Source: Chaetomium olivaceum (lineage: Eukaryota > Ascomycota > Sordariomycetes > Sordariales > Chaetomiaceae). Taken from it: 64,000 nt of DNA. The stretch is taken from the NCBI GenBank assembly GCA_039881045.1, contig JAYWVB010000058.1:1-64000 (forward strand), written 5' to 3'. Below are positions 44,778 to 56,982 of this stretch, piece by piece; the first letter of the stretch is position 1; each line of letters starts with the position of its first letter. A program made the translations under genes and the position numbers. The notes below the pieces were generated by a model that did not search any database, had not been told where the DNA came from, and worked only from the letters and a program-made list of their open reading frames with translations.

Positions 44778-44824
44778 AAAAGTGGGCGCTTCGTTATGGT
44801 GGGCGCTTCGTTATGCAAGTACGT
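44778..44824 (-). repeat. pogo 1 terminal inverted repeat, right
   Basis: Perfect inverted match to 42963-43009; ends at a TA dinucleotide. Confidence 0.95.
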
Positions 44825-44826
44825 TA

Positions 44827-46310
44827 ATGTCACTCTATGTGATGTTGGGACGCTCAATTCTCGATTAGGCCCCTAAGTATTATGTAGACGATGTTGCAAT
44901 TGCGGGTCAGCAATTGCACCTTATGTTGTCACGTCAACTAAATGGTACAAGCAGCACTATAGCTACTTGTTGCGCCCTTCAACTTTGTGACCCTCAGGGT
45001 AGCCCACTGTTAAGGTGCCACAATTCTGGCACGCTAGTAGTGTAATTCTTGGACAATCCCAATCCTTGGGGCTTCGCTCATATAATACGGATCGATAGTG
45101 GCCACATTTGAATCATTATAGTCTTTGTTCTAGCTCCTGGATGTTGTAGTTTAAAGAACGTCAGCATTCTTATGTATATCATGCACGCAACCACACTCCA
45201 TGGGTTTCCCATTCTTCTTCTGTGGAGACGCGCACCCCCATCCCTTCTCCCATTATCATACTACATCGTGGTGCATCAACAATACTTGGAGTTTTTTACC
45301 GCGTCCATCAGGTTATTGGCAAATATATCGATTTGCACAAACAAGCAGATAATGAAAAGTGATCATTTATTTCGCCCTGGCTTGTCAACAACTACGGCTA
45401 TATGAAGTGACGGGCCGTGACATCCATGATTTTTCGACTGTCAGATGTCTCTTGTTTCATCAAGTCTAACCCCAAGCCTTGCTGATAAAAATGTCACAAA
45501 AGCCATGTCCAGCCAAGCAAACAACGCTCATGCGCAACCTTGGGGCTTTCCGTGGCCCTCTGACATTCTTGAAGTTCTTTGGAGACGATAGGTACATGGA
45601 GGGGTCAAAATAAATAAACCAAACTAGCCCTCCCTGCTTGGTTTTTGGCCTGCTCAGAAAGAGCCGAATGGTGGCAATAATCGGACCTTCCAACTCCGCA
45701 GACTCATTTTCGGTGATGAGTTGTCTCTCTGATTGGCTTATACCGGCTAAGTTCCTCGGGTCGATGCACTTCACACCTGATGCGAGCGGTCGGACTCTCA
45801 CTTTCTTGGAAATCCCACCTCTATTCGGAGTTTTTACGGCAGGTAGGGTAAATCCTTCGAATCCTTTAAGTTATCCGAATGTGACTCCATAAGAGGAGTT
45901 TCTGCTTGTCTTTACCTTTTTGTATGTTGGTAATAGGTTTCTGGTAGACGGGGTTGTGTTTAAGAGCACTACAAGGTCATAATCAGACCCTCGAAGCTCT
46001 AGATGGTGAGATGATGCAATGTAGTATGTCCAACGGGAACATATACGGACGAATAGGCGCTCCTTGAGCACGACCTGGTCTTTTGTATCACCCAGCATTG
46101 AAAATGATCACCGTTCTCTTCAGCTCGGTCTTCCTTGATCTCGGACTCGGACCCCTGCCGGCTATCACGCTAATAGACAAACTAGGATTGAAATGTACGA
46201 GGTTTGGTCTTGGCTGGCGGGAGGCGGGGAGATGGGTTGTGTGAGGTTTGGGGATGATAGGTGGGATGCCGGTGTCGGAATCTCCGGCCAGAAGGCTGTA
46301 TAGGCCTGCT
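44827..46310. other. Intergenic, nothing recognised
   Basis: About 1.5 kb between pogo 1 and the cysteine-rich peptide gene. Short frames show no domain. Confidence 0.5.
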
Positions 46311-46325
46311 GTATAATTATATAAA
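46311..46325 (+). promoter_or_regulatory. Candidate TATA box for the cysteine-rich peptide gene
   Basis: ATAATTATATAAAGT lies about 190 bp before the ATG at 46514. The spacing allows a normal 5' UTR of 100-150 nt. Read by eye only. Confidence 0.45.
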
Positions 46326-46513
46326 GTAGCAGTCCGTGGCCGTCGACGGAGCATGTCCTTCTCTCTCCCTCCATCACTCAGCCTACGTTGACATACTCTT
46401 GCCCTCCCAAAAAGCATCATTATATTAAGGTCACTCGCCTATCAAGCTTGTATGTTCGCTACCTCGAACCACCAATTCCTGCCGCGCTTATTAACAACGT
46501 CTCCCAGGTCACC

Positions 46514-46666
46514 ATGAAGTGCGCTACACTTTTCACCGCCGTCGCTCTGCTGCTCACCAGCGCTATGGCTCTGCCCAACCCGAAGGCCGCTCCGGAGGCC
46601 AGCCCGCAGATCTGCTACTGCAACCTTGGATGCTACGACACTTGCGGACAGAAGGCCTGCTGCTAA
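46514..46666 (+). CDS. Small cysteine-rich secreted peptide (50 aa)
   Basis: The ATG at 46514 has a good context (CACCATG). The peptide has a signal sequence (MKCATLFTAVALLLTSAMA), a short Pro/Ala-rich spacer and a C-terminal 17-residue knot with six cysteines (ICYCNLGCYDTCGQKACC), ending at TAA. Longer upstream in-frame Met codons would bury the signal peptide, so the internal start is preferred. Six Cys allow three disulfides. This is the form of many fungal secreted peptides (effector-like or antimicrobial), but I do not recognise the family. It sits between two transposons, a common place for effector-like genes. It has a TATA-like box upstream. Function unknown. Confidence 0.7.
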   Translation: MKCATLFTAVALLLTSAMALPNPKAAPEASPQICYCNLGCYDTCGQKACC

Positions 46667-47300
46667 ACGACTGTTGTTGAGGAGTGGTCCTATCTGGGAA
46701 AGACAAGGGGATATCATCTGATGGACATGTTGACGTGTCGGTTGTAACTACTTTGGGTGCGCCGTTGCTACAATACATCTCGTTAGCAGCCAAGTCAACT
46801 TTGCCGGCCCTTGATACAGATGACGCACAAATGTCTGGGGCTTCTTGTTTGATTGGTATATCTGAGTTAGCGACGCTATCAAGATTCCGCCATGAACTCA
46901 GATTGTTCAACCCCATTCACGATGACCTTGACTTTCACAACCTTTCCCTGCTAATAAAAGGAATGTGACCAAACGAGATTACCAAGTCTATTCATCGCCC
47001 AGATGCTCAGTTGAGGGTCCTCAAATGGACTGTAGTGGGAAAGCGCTTCCAAGAGGCCCTAGCATTATCGTCTATCTTCTCCTGGGTGCTCGCTTCCCAA
47101 TAAAATACCTGACTGTGCCACCCACGCCCACGGCCTGCCCCAGTAAGTGTGAAGCGAAGCTTGGCGATACCCACCGTCCATCCCGCCCGGGGCCGCCACA
47201 GCACAGTCAGTACATCCACCCAACCACCGAGCCGACGACCGCCCTCGCCATACCACCAGATACGACGACCAGCCATCGCGCAGGGCCGACGCCCTGCTAC
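46667..47300. other. Spacer between cysteine-rich peptide gene and Helitron
   Basis: About 630 bp, no gene recognised. The CG-rich end contains a hairpin CAGGGC-CGAC-GCCCTG at 47281-47296, near the proposed Helitron terminus. Confidence 0.45.
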
Positions 47301-47310
47301 GCTAGTGCCG

Positions 47311-47327
47311 TCGACGGCCTTTGGCCG
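47311..47327 (-). other. Candidate Helitron 3' hairpin
   Basis: Perfect 7-bp stem with a 3-nt loop, 6 bp from a CTAG. It lies about 180 bp past the stop codon of the helicase part, as expected for the 3' end of an element coded on the minus strand. Confidence 0.5.
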
Positions 47328-47509
47328 TCAATTTACTAGCTTGCGGTCGTCTCTGGCCCTGGTCTTAATGGCTTGGTTCGTCTACTGGCTCGGGCTCAGT
47401 CGTCGGCTGTGATGACTCTGCGGTATAGCCAGCCTCACATACACTGTCAGCCATTCCGAAGAGAGAGGAGATGTATTCCGTACGCTAGAACTACATAAAC
47501 AGCAATCAT

Positions 47510-50500
47510 CTACGCACCATAAATGTCCCACTGCTGAGCGTAAACTTCCACCTGCGCAGGCGTAACCAACTGCGGAAGACGTCGGGCGATATCCTCAGCG
47601 CGCGCCGCGTGGTTGGCGTTGGCTTGAATGCGCAGAGCCTGCAAGTCGAATGTGCTGTCAAACATGACGCCCTGGAGGGTCTTGACGCGGCTGACGGCGA
47701 CGTACGTAAGCCCTGCCGTGAAATCCCTGTCTGAGATATCCAGTACAGCCCTGTCAAGCGTTGCACCCTGCGACTTGTGTACCGTGATGGCGTAGGCGAT
47801 CGTCAGAGGGAACTGCGTGCGTGTACAGTTGGTATTACCCCTGAGGAAGTCCCTCTTGCTGCGAAAGATGGGGACCACGCCAGCGAGCTCGGGGTCATCG
47901 AAACAGGGAGGACCAACGTACTGATCAAACTTGATTAGCACAACAAAAGGAGGCTGCGTGCTGGTATCGGCGCCAGTCCGCCACGCGAAGTCGTAGATCG
48001 TGCCAATAGACCCGTTGACGAGACCCTTGTCGATCCAGATGTTCTCTGTCAGCATGACCCGAGCACCAATCACCAAGGGGATCTTCTTGTGGAGATTGCC
48101 AGCGTCCGCCGCCTCAACTTCGCTAGCCTTTGGGCCAGTATTGTCAGCGACAGCTTGGTAACAGGGCAGGTTCAGACCCTCAAGGTGGGTAAGATTATAG
48201 TCGTTGACCTGGCTGTTCCGCGGATAGATACGAAGGGCATCATCAAACGACCTGACCTCCTCAAGTGACAATGCCGCCTGCGCCCGGGTCGACAACAGTC
48301 TCCATTGCTGAACCGTAGGGTTGTTATGGCGCAAACCGTCCAACGCATTCCTGAAGCCCACCTGTGTTCGCCCTGCTGTCTGACAACCTCTTTGAGCTCG
48401 ATGGTACGGTCGAACGCCCGGTATATGTTGCGACCAGCGATCTCGACTGCACCCAGCACAGCGTTGTTGCTATACAGCGCCCTCTCCGCAACAGGTGGTA
48501 GCTGAAAGAAGTCGCCGATCAGGACCACGCTGCGGCCACCAAACGGCTGATCACGGTACCGGGGCCAGATCTCGCCCATCCTGTAGCTGATCGATGCCAG
48601 AAGCCGGAGCCCAATCATGGACTTCTCGTCGATGATGAAGTAGAGGACGTCCTTGAGTTTGGCCTGCAAGTTACCAAGCTCAGTGGCGTTGAGGTTGTTG
48701 ATGTCGCCCTTCTTGCTCACCGGTAACCGTAGCAGCGAATGCAAAGTACTGCCAGCGATATTGTTGGCGGCAACGCCAGTCGGAGCAGCCCGAACAACGG
48801 GCGAAGAATAGCCACGAGCCCGCGCAAGCTGGTCGAGCCGGGCAGAGAGGAGGCGGATAACATGCGACTTGCCGGTACCACCTCTACCGTCGACCTGCAG
48901 AAGGATAGGATCCGGGTTGTCGCCGGCCAGGTAGGCTTTGTAGTGTGCCTCGAACATGTCGAATATCATACGCTGTTCAGTGTTGAGACTATCGGGCGCA
49001 CTCGCAGAGAAGTCTCCAACCTCCACTTCACCCACACCATGTTCAGCCTTCTTGAGCCCCCAGAACTCTGCCGCGATGGGTTCAAGGTCAGGGTAACGAC
49101 CAACGTGAGGCTCCCACGAATGCAGTATATCGATGTCACGGTTGCCGAGGATGTCGATATCCTCCTGCTCAATCGGGCGATTGGGCAGCTCGGCGGCCAG
49201 TTCCTCCCAGTCTCGAGGTTGGAGCTCCTCGTCAGGGGCATCTTCGAAGACATCCTCCGCCTCCGGTACAAACACCTCGCCGTAATAGTCGTCCGGGTGA
49301 CGGTGGATCTCGAGGCAGTACTCGTACGCCTGGCGATAAGTGTCAAAGACAGAGCCATCGACCGTCTTCAAATCCTCGGGGTTACGATGGACGTGGTTGA
49401 GCATCAACTTGACCCGACAAAAGTCCTCGAACTGATTGTCAGCCGCCCCTGGGTCAGACTTGTAACGTGGAAAGTAGTTCAACACCCGTGGCTTTGCACG
49501 TCGAATCCGACGCCACGACTGCGGGCCCCGGGACCAGTCGATGTTCGACAGAAAGTCAAAGTAGGTAATGTCGTCCCATAGCTCCAGTCGTTCGAGATAC
49601 TTCTGGTACTGGGACCGTACGGAAACCGCTTGGTTCTCTGGTCGAATCATGGTGACCTGATGGGGGTTATACGGACGACAATCCACAGTCCGAACCACCC
49701 GAGTACCTTCTTGGAGAGGAAGATGCATCAGGAGGTGACAAATCTCCTGCGCTGACCAGTCTCGCTCAGAAATCAGCTTGTTCATAAGCTTCGAAGCAAA
49801 CGAAACTAGCGGATTACGGTTCGAAATCCGGGGCAGGAGCTCGCGAGCGAGCTCCTGGTATGATTTGCTCTTGGTCTCCGCCTTGGAGCAGTATTTAGCG
49901 ACGTAGTTGAGCACTGCTTCAACGCTGGTACAGGGGTTGATGTCGGTGTTGGCAAGCCAGCCAAGAGTAATAGTACGGTTGTAACCGTTAAGACGCGAAT
50001 CGTTCCGGGCGCCGTCAAACATCCAGTAGGCCGGGTTCATGTCACGGGTGACGTAGGCCTCTTCGTGGTGCCTACGAGGGAAGTAGAACCGACAGACCGG
50101 TTCGATAGAAAGAACACCACCAGGTAGCTTCTTTCGGCGTAGACAGTATGTCTCGCTGCAAGCGTGCCGCTGGACCCTGTTGACGATCCTGGACAGGGTA
50201 TCAAAGGTTGGCTGTTCGTGCTCAAACAACTCGATGATCAATACGTTCGCCTCCCCTTGCATCATCACCCTGTTCGGTTCGGGGTTCATCGCCGTGATAG
50301 AGAAACCCCAGCGGCGGGCAAACTCAGCCCGCCCTTCATCATCCTCCAAGTCGGGCTGGACACTGCCAGCACACCAGTATAACCCGTGATGGTGAGAGCT
50401 ACCACGGGCCTGCCACTCGAAGCGGCCCCAATAGTCGACGATGCCAAACTTGGGGATCAATACGTGGTCTCTAAAAGCGTTGTACCGCTTGAAGAAGTGG

Positions 50501-53435
50501 TAAGCCGCAATGTGTGGGTTGTCCTGGAGGTTCTGCCAGGAGATATGCTGCCGTGCCCGTTCAGTGCCCTGCTTCCACTCGTCGTAACGCGGCATATGTC
50601 GCGCAAGGCTATCCCAGTGCAAATCAGCCGGGCTGAAAGTCATGAACATCGCCGGCATCCCCAGGGCATAGACGTGGGCAGTGAGCTGATGGCCCTTGCC
50701 AGTCCAGTAAGCCCGAGTACCACGGAGGGTATCCGCGTGCTTGACAATGGAGTTAAGAAGACGTTGCGCCTCAGGGGCATTGGAATCAAACGCTGCCCGT
50801 AGCTCGTCGAGATCCACCTGGGTTTGGTGGGTGTGTCGAACGAAATAGGAACTCTTCGCATTGACGGTCGACCGCATCAGAGTATTGAACGCTACAAAAC
50901 GGAAGCGCGGATGCCGGGCGAAACGTCCATCTCGATGCCGCATCGCATGGTAGAGATACTCTCTATAAGTGATGGACCGCACCCGGGGCGCAACGAACTC
51001 GGCTCGACCATAGGGAAAGAGTGTGGGAAAAGCCCACGACAACAGGGGTTGGGACCGGTTGAACTCATTCAACGGTGTCCGGCGAATCTCGCCCATCTCA
51101 ATGTAAGGCTGAATAGGCGGTTGTTCGGGGTGCTGCGACTGTTGCTGAGCGTTGATCTGTTCTCGGAGCTGATCAAGATTGGCCTCCTCAGCAACGATAT
51201 TGGGTACGGCAGCTTCGTCAACCAAGTGAGACTCGTCGTTGGCTTCAGCGACCACATCCTCGATGTCAACAGGATCAACATCCTCGATTGGGAACTCGTC
51301 CATCACACTACCACCATCCTCCGGAAGTTGGCTCAGCCTCTCCTCGCTGATGATGATGTCGCGGTAAGCAGGGTGGTTCGCCTTGAGGAAGGCTAGCCAC
51401 TGACGAATGTTGCTCTGTTTGACAAAAAAGCGACGACGGAACTGACGTATAACATGGTCCTGCTGGGCGAAGTTGGCAGGCCGCAAGACGATGACATCCA
51501 GCTCCCGAGGTAGCCGTGGTAACTGGTTGTAGACTTTGCCGACATCGCGGAGGAAACTAACAACATGCCCGCGGTATTTGTATTGTTGGCCCCGGTAGAG
51601 GAAGACCTCCACATGGACATGGACGCGCGCAATGAGCTGCTCCTCAATCTGGGAGAGCGGCGGTAAGTCAGGGGGGACATCGCCGAAGTCAAGATCGTTG
51701 TCGGCCGAATAAAACAGCGGCTCTTCTGGGCGCCTCGCCCTATCACGACTTATACAGCCAGTGCAGATCTCTCCCTGTAGCTTCACGTCAAACCACTTCT
51801 GTTTACACAGAGTGCATTCGACCATAGCCTCCTTGGCCATCTCGGCATTGAACTTCTGCAGCCGGACCCTATCTTCCATCGTGATAGCGTCGGCCGATAG
51901 GTCCCCATCAAAGACCGGGTCGGGGACAGGCTCTACCGCTGGAAGTTGAAATTGACTCTGAGACTGAGATGGAGAGGATGCCGCTGACTGAACAGAGCTC
52001 CGGCGTCCAATCGGCCCCCGGCGGAGAGGTAGCATCTGCGACGGTGTAGTGGGCGTACTGAACGGGTTGCTGGACGATAGCATATCCGGTAGAGAGCCGA
52101 GAGAGCTGAGACTGGTGACTGACGATGCTGGGTCGAATTGAGCCGTACAAAGGCGACACACGTCCTGCTCTTCGCCATGAGCATCGCGGAACTCAGACCG
52201 CTCGCGATCCACCAAACAGCGTAGACAAGTCTTGAATTGAGCAAAAGGATCTCTATCTATGCTGGCATTGATACAGTAAAAGCAAAAGCCAGTAGCTGCG
52301 TCAAGGAGGTTCAGAGGCCGAGCCATACCACATGCGTTGCAGACAAAGTAGGGATCGCCAGCACTACCGGGAGCAATACCCACATTGTCGCTGGGCTGGG
52401 GGTCGTCACCCAGACCATCACCCGGGCTATTTTCCAGGCTATCTCCCGGGCTGTCTCCCGGGCTGTCCCGGGCTGTCTCCCGGACTATTACCCGGGTCGT
52501 GATGCTCGTTGTCGTCTTCGTAACCATGGGCACGTCGGATCAACTCATCGAGAGGGGGTGTAGCCGACGGAGCTATGCCTTGACGGCGCTGTACGCGATG
52601 ACGACGTTCAATAGTAGAGAGTTCACGTCGGGAGGATGCGGTGGTTGGCGAATCCTGCGAGAATTGACCACGGCGAAGAAAGCGAGGGGTATGGCGAACA
52701 ACCGAAGATGCCGCACGGGAGGCCGCTCGCGAGATGTATTGTAAAGGCCGTGGGCGTGGTGTTTGCGGTTGGGCTGAAGGGGGGGGAACAGCAGGCCGGG
52801 GCGACTAACCCACAACTTGATGACCTGCCTGTACGCCGACGGTCGGATACCGTACCGGTGATGGTGATGGCGCCTCCGAGCGCCGTAGATTCTGCAAGGA
52901 TGCCATCAACCGAGGAACTGCAGGGCCGGGCGGCGAGATAGCTGGCGATTCCGGCCGCGGGGTGATGGGAGTGTTGAAGAAGCCTTGCACTGACGGGCGC
53001 GTCGGCATGGAACGGCCGATTCTAGACTTTTCTGGCGACGACAAGTCGGCATCGCCAACGGTACGCTTACCAGTGATGCTTCCAGAGATCCTCGCGAGCA
53101 TGCTAACTGCGGTACTGGATCGAGCTTTCTACGGCACTGTTAGACGGTGGACACGGGTTGTTAACTGGGTGGTAAGACACCTGCGCCGCTGCAACTCCAC
53201 GGCAATCCGAACAGTTCACTGTCGAACCACCACGCTTGCCGACGAACTGAGCCATATCAAGCGTTCTCTTACACTTGCGGCACTGACGGGTCTCGCCATC
53301 AGGAGGGTCCGGTGCATCAGAAGGCGGCTGCCTCGCATTGCCGCCCGGAGGTGGGGGCGGGGGCATCCCGCCCGGTGCGACGGTTGCCATCGTTGTGACT
53401 AGGCGACGGTTAGCGATACTGCGTAGCTCGTTCAA
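47510..53435 (-). pseudogene. Helitron Rep/helicase protein, several frameshifts
   Basis: N-terminal zinc region at 53435-53103 (CRKCKRTLDM...CSDCRG) and a Ser/Pro-rich part to about 52505, each in a different frame with a TAG near 52805. From 52533 to about 48365 a 1,390-codon open frame holds further zinc motifs (CNACG, CLRC, CTLCKQKW), the Helitron_like_N domain, the HUH nuclease motif (GSSHHHGLYW, about 50390-50420), the catalytic YVAKYCSK (about 49890-49915) and Walker A GRGGTGKSH with IIDEKSM of a Pif1-type helicase. A one-base shift near 48362 leads into 48361-47510, with VHKSQGATLDRAVLDI and VAVSRVKTLQGV. A 12-bp CCCGGGAGACAG-like repeat at about 52440-52505 has lost two bases in one unit and shifts the N-terminus. 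Rep-Hel proteins nick, unwind and join DNA for rolling-circle transfer. This copy is broken. Confidence 0.9.
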
Positions 53436-54258
53436 TATGGACGACTTGCATATGCGATCAGAGTTGTACTGCAGATGGTATCAATTGCGATGGGCAATAG
53501 TAGTGCGATGTGGAGGAAGATTTGTGCAAGAGGTTTGGTCGGTCAATTTGTGGGCCATTTTAGCACCCCACGCATAAAAAGTCTTGCAAAAGGCAAGTAC
53601 GATACACCGGACGGAAAGCCGCATTCGCAGTTCAATTACGTAGTTCAATCGCGCCTCTGTTGTCTTTGGGGGGTGGTTAACAGTCGTCTTACAATGGCGG
53701 CTGCGCCTACGTCCTTGTCGATCGAGAGGCCAATTTTTATAGAGGGTTAGTATCTTGATTCGAACTTGTAATCTCTTGAGACTTGTCGGCTTCTCGGTCG
53801 TGGTAGTCGGCTTCTTGAGAACTTAGGGGGGTATCGCAGTCTTGAGTATGGGGCTGGCCTCTTGATCTTGAGAGTATCGCCCGATGTGTCGAGCCACAGA
53901 GCCACAACGCCAAGTACGCTAAGTACGCCAGTTCTGTGGCATCCAATCGCTCCTCGAGAAACTCTGGAGGATTAGCCCAGTAAATGAAACGAAGCGTTCC
54001 TTCTTCGCTTCCTCAATGTACATTGTACATCTCAGAGACTCATCAATTGAAGCTTCGCTTCAATAACATCACCTTTGAGATGTTGCACTGGGATCTCCGA
54101 GTAGTATCTCCATACGAAGTCTGATGATTCTTTAGGGGGCGCAGATACCTATAGTAATCTATTACACTATAAATCAACCGACTAGGCGTAACCACGCAAA
54201 TTTTAATGTGGAACTCTGGAAACGCAGCATCATGTCCCATTGTTCGGCGGTGGTAGCA
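53436..54258. other. Spacer between Helitron and MFS gene
   Basis: No gene recognised. It holds a perfect 8-bp hairpin at 54046-54064 and an inverted word TGTACATTGTACA near 54017. It may contain the Helitron 5' end. Confidence 0.45.
54046..54064. other. Perfect 8-bp hairpin
   Basis: ATTGAAGC, loop TTC, GCTTCAAT. It lies about 200 bp past the MFS stop codon. No T-run or CTRR word follows it. Confidence 0.6.
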
Positions 54259-56164
54259 CTATGAACCAATATGTTGTTCCTCGTCGCCTGGCCCGTCCGT
54301 TTCAACGCCGTCATCGCTCTCCGACCATTCGGCGCTCTCAAGGCCCTTGTTACGAATGGCAAAGGAGCCAAGCCACCCAACAAGTGTGACACCGGCAAAG
54401 AGACCCCATGCAAGCACCTCCCCCTTCGGTTTCACCTGTGTCGACAGAGTGAAGAGGCCGCCGGACAGAAACGGCCCGATACTGCGGCCGGCGGCGGACA
54501 GGGTTTGGGCGATGCCGTTGAGGGTGCCCAATGTTTCGTGTGAGGGTGCAGAGTTGGTGATCTGGACATCAGTTAGCATGCGTCCTCGATATGGTCGAGT
54601 GAAAGCAGTTAGAACTCACGAGCAGCATGACACTGCTAAGGCCCCCAACAGCGCAGATGTTCTTTAGTACTAGAATGACGCCCAACTCGCCATACAGCCA
54701 AGCCTTGCCATCCCCTAGTCCAAGTATTGGCTTATCATCAAGATGATTGACCCAGGGCATGAGGGCCATGCTGATGGCCATGCCAAGCAACGAATAGCGG
54801 TAGGTGCCGAGGTTTCCGACCCGTGTCTTGAGTTTCTGAAAAGCGAAGAGTTGGAAAAGAATAGTGACCAATCCGGCCAACGAGAGGCTGACCCCGATGA
54901 TGCCGGGTCCAAGTTTCCGGCCTGTCGGCGGTGGGGAAGAAGCAAATATGGGGTATAGCGAATTGAAGGAAATGTTAGCGAGCTGGAAGACGAGATAGGT
55001 TCCTAACACTGCCAATGTGTTGCGGTTACGTAGTTCATGAAAGGCCGATTCCTGACCCTCGGCGTCTTTGCTGTCGCGGTCTGCGTCCTGACTGCCTTGA
55101 AGCGAGAGCAGCCCTTGCTGGTCATCTTCGGAACCCGAGGCTTCGTCCTCACGGTTTGGGAATGTGTCCAGCCCGTCCTGCGCAGTGTGCATTGGTTCTG
55201 ACAGCCGTCTGCCTTCCCCACGAAAGTTACTTGATCTTGTGCCCCAACGCGCTGTGCACCATTTGTGTATCCTCTTGAACCAGTCTAAGCCCGAACCCGC
55301 CGCGGTACGGTCAGCGGAACCGAGAGTCTCATCGAACCAAATACCCAACACCACCACGCTGGAAAGCAGAAGGGCGGCATCCACAATGTTGGGAGCTAGA
55401 AAGGGGTATTTGGCTTTTCCGGTCATTCCAACCAATAAACCACCCAGAGCGGGACCCGTGATGCTCCCGAGGCTGTAGATGACAGGGAGCCAAGTGAATG
55501 CGTTGCTCTGGTTTGTGCGATCTGTAATTTCGCCCAGGCAGGTTGGTACGATGGCTGCATTGCCGTTTAGCAGACCCATAGCAACATGCACCATGATTAG
55601 TTGCGCATATGTGGTACAAAAGCCAAAGCAAACGAAGCATCCCATCAACAAGAAGGTGCCTAACAACATGGTCGGCTTGCGTCCTACGCGGTCCGACAGA
55701 TAGCCCCACAACAAATTCGTGGTCAGTTGTGCCAGGGCAAAGGCAGAGGCGAGCAGCCCGACGTATAGACCCTCCTGGCCGTCCGGAATCTCGTCGAAAG
55801 ATGCCACCATGGTTGGCAGGTATGGGCCAATCGAGTTCAGAGCGGTTTGCTCGGCGAGCGAGAGCGTTGCAAGGAGACTCAATTGTGCCCAGGGCAATGG
55901 AGTGATATCTCCGTCTCCAGAATCAGGGTCCAAATCCGCGAACTCCCTCCTGCATTCTCCGTCCCCGTCCTCGTCAGCGCCCGGCGCGTCGCGTGGCAGG
56001 CCATCGAGCGAGTCATGCTCGGGGCTCGATGCGTCATTGAAGGGTCGGAAAAGGCGCTTGTACCAGGCATTGGGTTCTCGGGGTGACCGCTGGCCGTCCG
56101 AAGGGGCGTCAGGCGGCGGGGTCGGAAAAGTGTGATACTTGGCTGTCGACTGGCGACGAAGCAA
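54259..56164 (-). CDS. Major facilitator superfamily transporter (DHA1/ZIF-like)
   Basis: Two exons, 56164-54620 and 54561-54259, with a 58-nt intron (GTGAGT...CAG), giving 615 aa. A long acidic cytosolic N-terminus leads into 12 predicted membrane segments. Motif A between helices 2 and 3 reads GYLSDRVGRKP. The first half contains IGPYLPTMVASFD and MGLLNGNAAIVPTCLGEITDRTNQSNAFTW. A large acidic central loop (about residues 270-380, SGSEDDQQG) separates the halves, then FQLANISFNSLYPIFASSPPPTGRKLG. This pattern resembles yeast YCR023C and the plant ZIF1-like group, putative drug or metal-chelate exporters often in vacuolar membranes. Substrate and location are inferred only. It stands alone between the Helitron and pogo 2. 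Confidence 0.9.
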
Positions 56165-56632
56165 TTGGCGAGGATCTGCGGCGGAACGTCTTCGAGTCCG
56201 ACTATTGGCAGGAACGGATTCGTTGTACGGGGACGGTATTGGGAACGGTTCTCCGGCGTGAAAGGATCCCGACGCACGGGAACGGGTGTCACGGAGCGTG
56301 TCCGAGAGAGGTTCGGTCGCGACGAGTTTGTTGGTGCGGCACTTGCTGTGGCGTTGGTTGCGCGGGTTGCGTGCACCATTGCAGAACAGGGCGCCCGGCG
56401 GCGAGCCTGGCTAATTCGTGCTAGCGGCGCGCACGATTGATGGTTGAGGCTACTGCAACATTCCGTCCATCCAGGCCAGATTCCCTTTCCGAGTTGCGGG
56501 GGGGGAGGCAGGTTGGTGTTGAAGCGGCGATGGGTTAGGTAGTGATGGAGGGGTTTCTCGGAACGTGCGCGATTCGAGCCCTTCACATTCATGGACTGCA
56601 CGGCATCTTCCTGCATGGCGCTTTCCTGATCA

Positions 56633-56641
56633 GGGTTAGGG
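56633..56641 (+). promoter_or_regulatory. Telobox-like word GGGTTAGGG upstream of MFS
   Basis: One and a half telomere repeats, about 470 bp upstream of the MFS start codon. Telomere-repeat-binding proteins can use such words in promoters; chance occurrence is also possible. Confidence 0.3.
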
Positions 56642-56846
56642 ATCGTAGCGAGCACAACGGTGATGTCATCAACCCGTGTCAGACCAGGTTCCCAGCAGTC
56701 GTGCCTCGCCGATCGGCGGCTGGGCACCCTGTCCGGAGCGTCATCTCCGGAAGTCTGTCCACAGACTGCCACACTCGATACGTACCTATGTACCACCGAC
56801 GTGCCAGCTTAGCTTGACCAAACGTTCTGGTTTGGACTATCTCCTA

Positions 56847-56915
56847 ACGTAATCTATCACCTTTCCGGCCACACCACCTTTCCGGCCACTTTCTAGCCCC
56901 GCACCCCACCACGTC
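56847..56915 (+). repeat. pogo 2 terminal inverted repeat, left
   Basis: Inverted match to 58710-58778 with one mismatch. Confidence 0.93.
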
Positions 56916-56982
56916 GACTTTGGAAACACCCCACAACGCAAAAGAGAGTCTATTCGAAATACAATCTACATAATTCGAGTCC

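Larger units (their letters stand above)
42963..44824 (+). mobile_element. pogo/Fot1-type DNA transposon 1
   Basis: A 47-bp perfect TIR pair (42963-43009 and 44778-44824) with TA on each outer side (42961-42962 and 44825-44826), the target duplication of the Tc1/mariner/pogo group. Each TIR starts ACGTACTTG and holds two tandem copies of the 17-bp word CATAACGAAGCGCCCAC. Total length 1.86 kb with one transposase gene. Confidence 0.95.
47302..53435 (-). mobile_element. Helitron (rolling-circle transposon), boundaries approximate
   Basis: Coding content (below) identifies a Helitron with 5' end to the right. A candidate 3' end reads, on the minus strand, hairpin GACGGCC-AAA-GGCCGTC (47311-47327) followed after a short spacer by CTAG at 47302-47305, the CTRR ending of Helitrons with a hairpin just inside. 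Another hairpin lies 6 bp beyond, so the exact end is not fixed. The 5' TC end was not located; a TCTATAAAA word at about 53743 is one possibility. Helitrons make no target duplication, so this cannot be used as a check. Confidence 0.75.
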
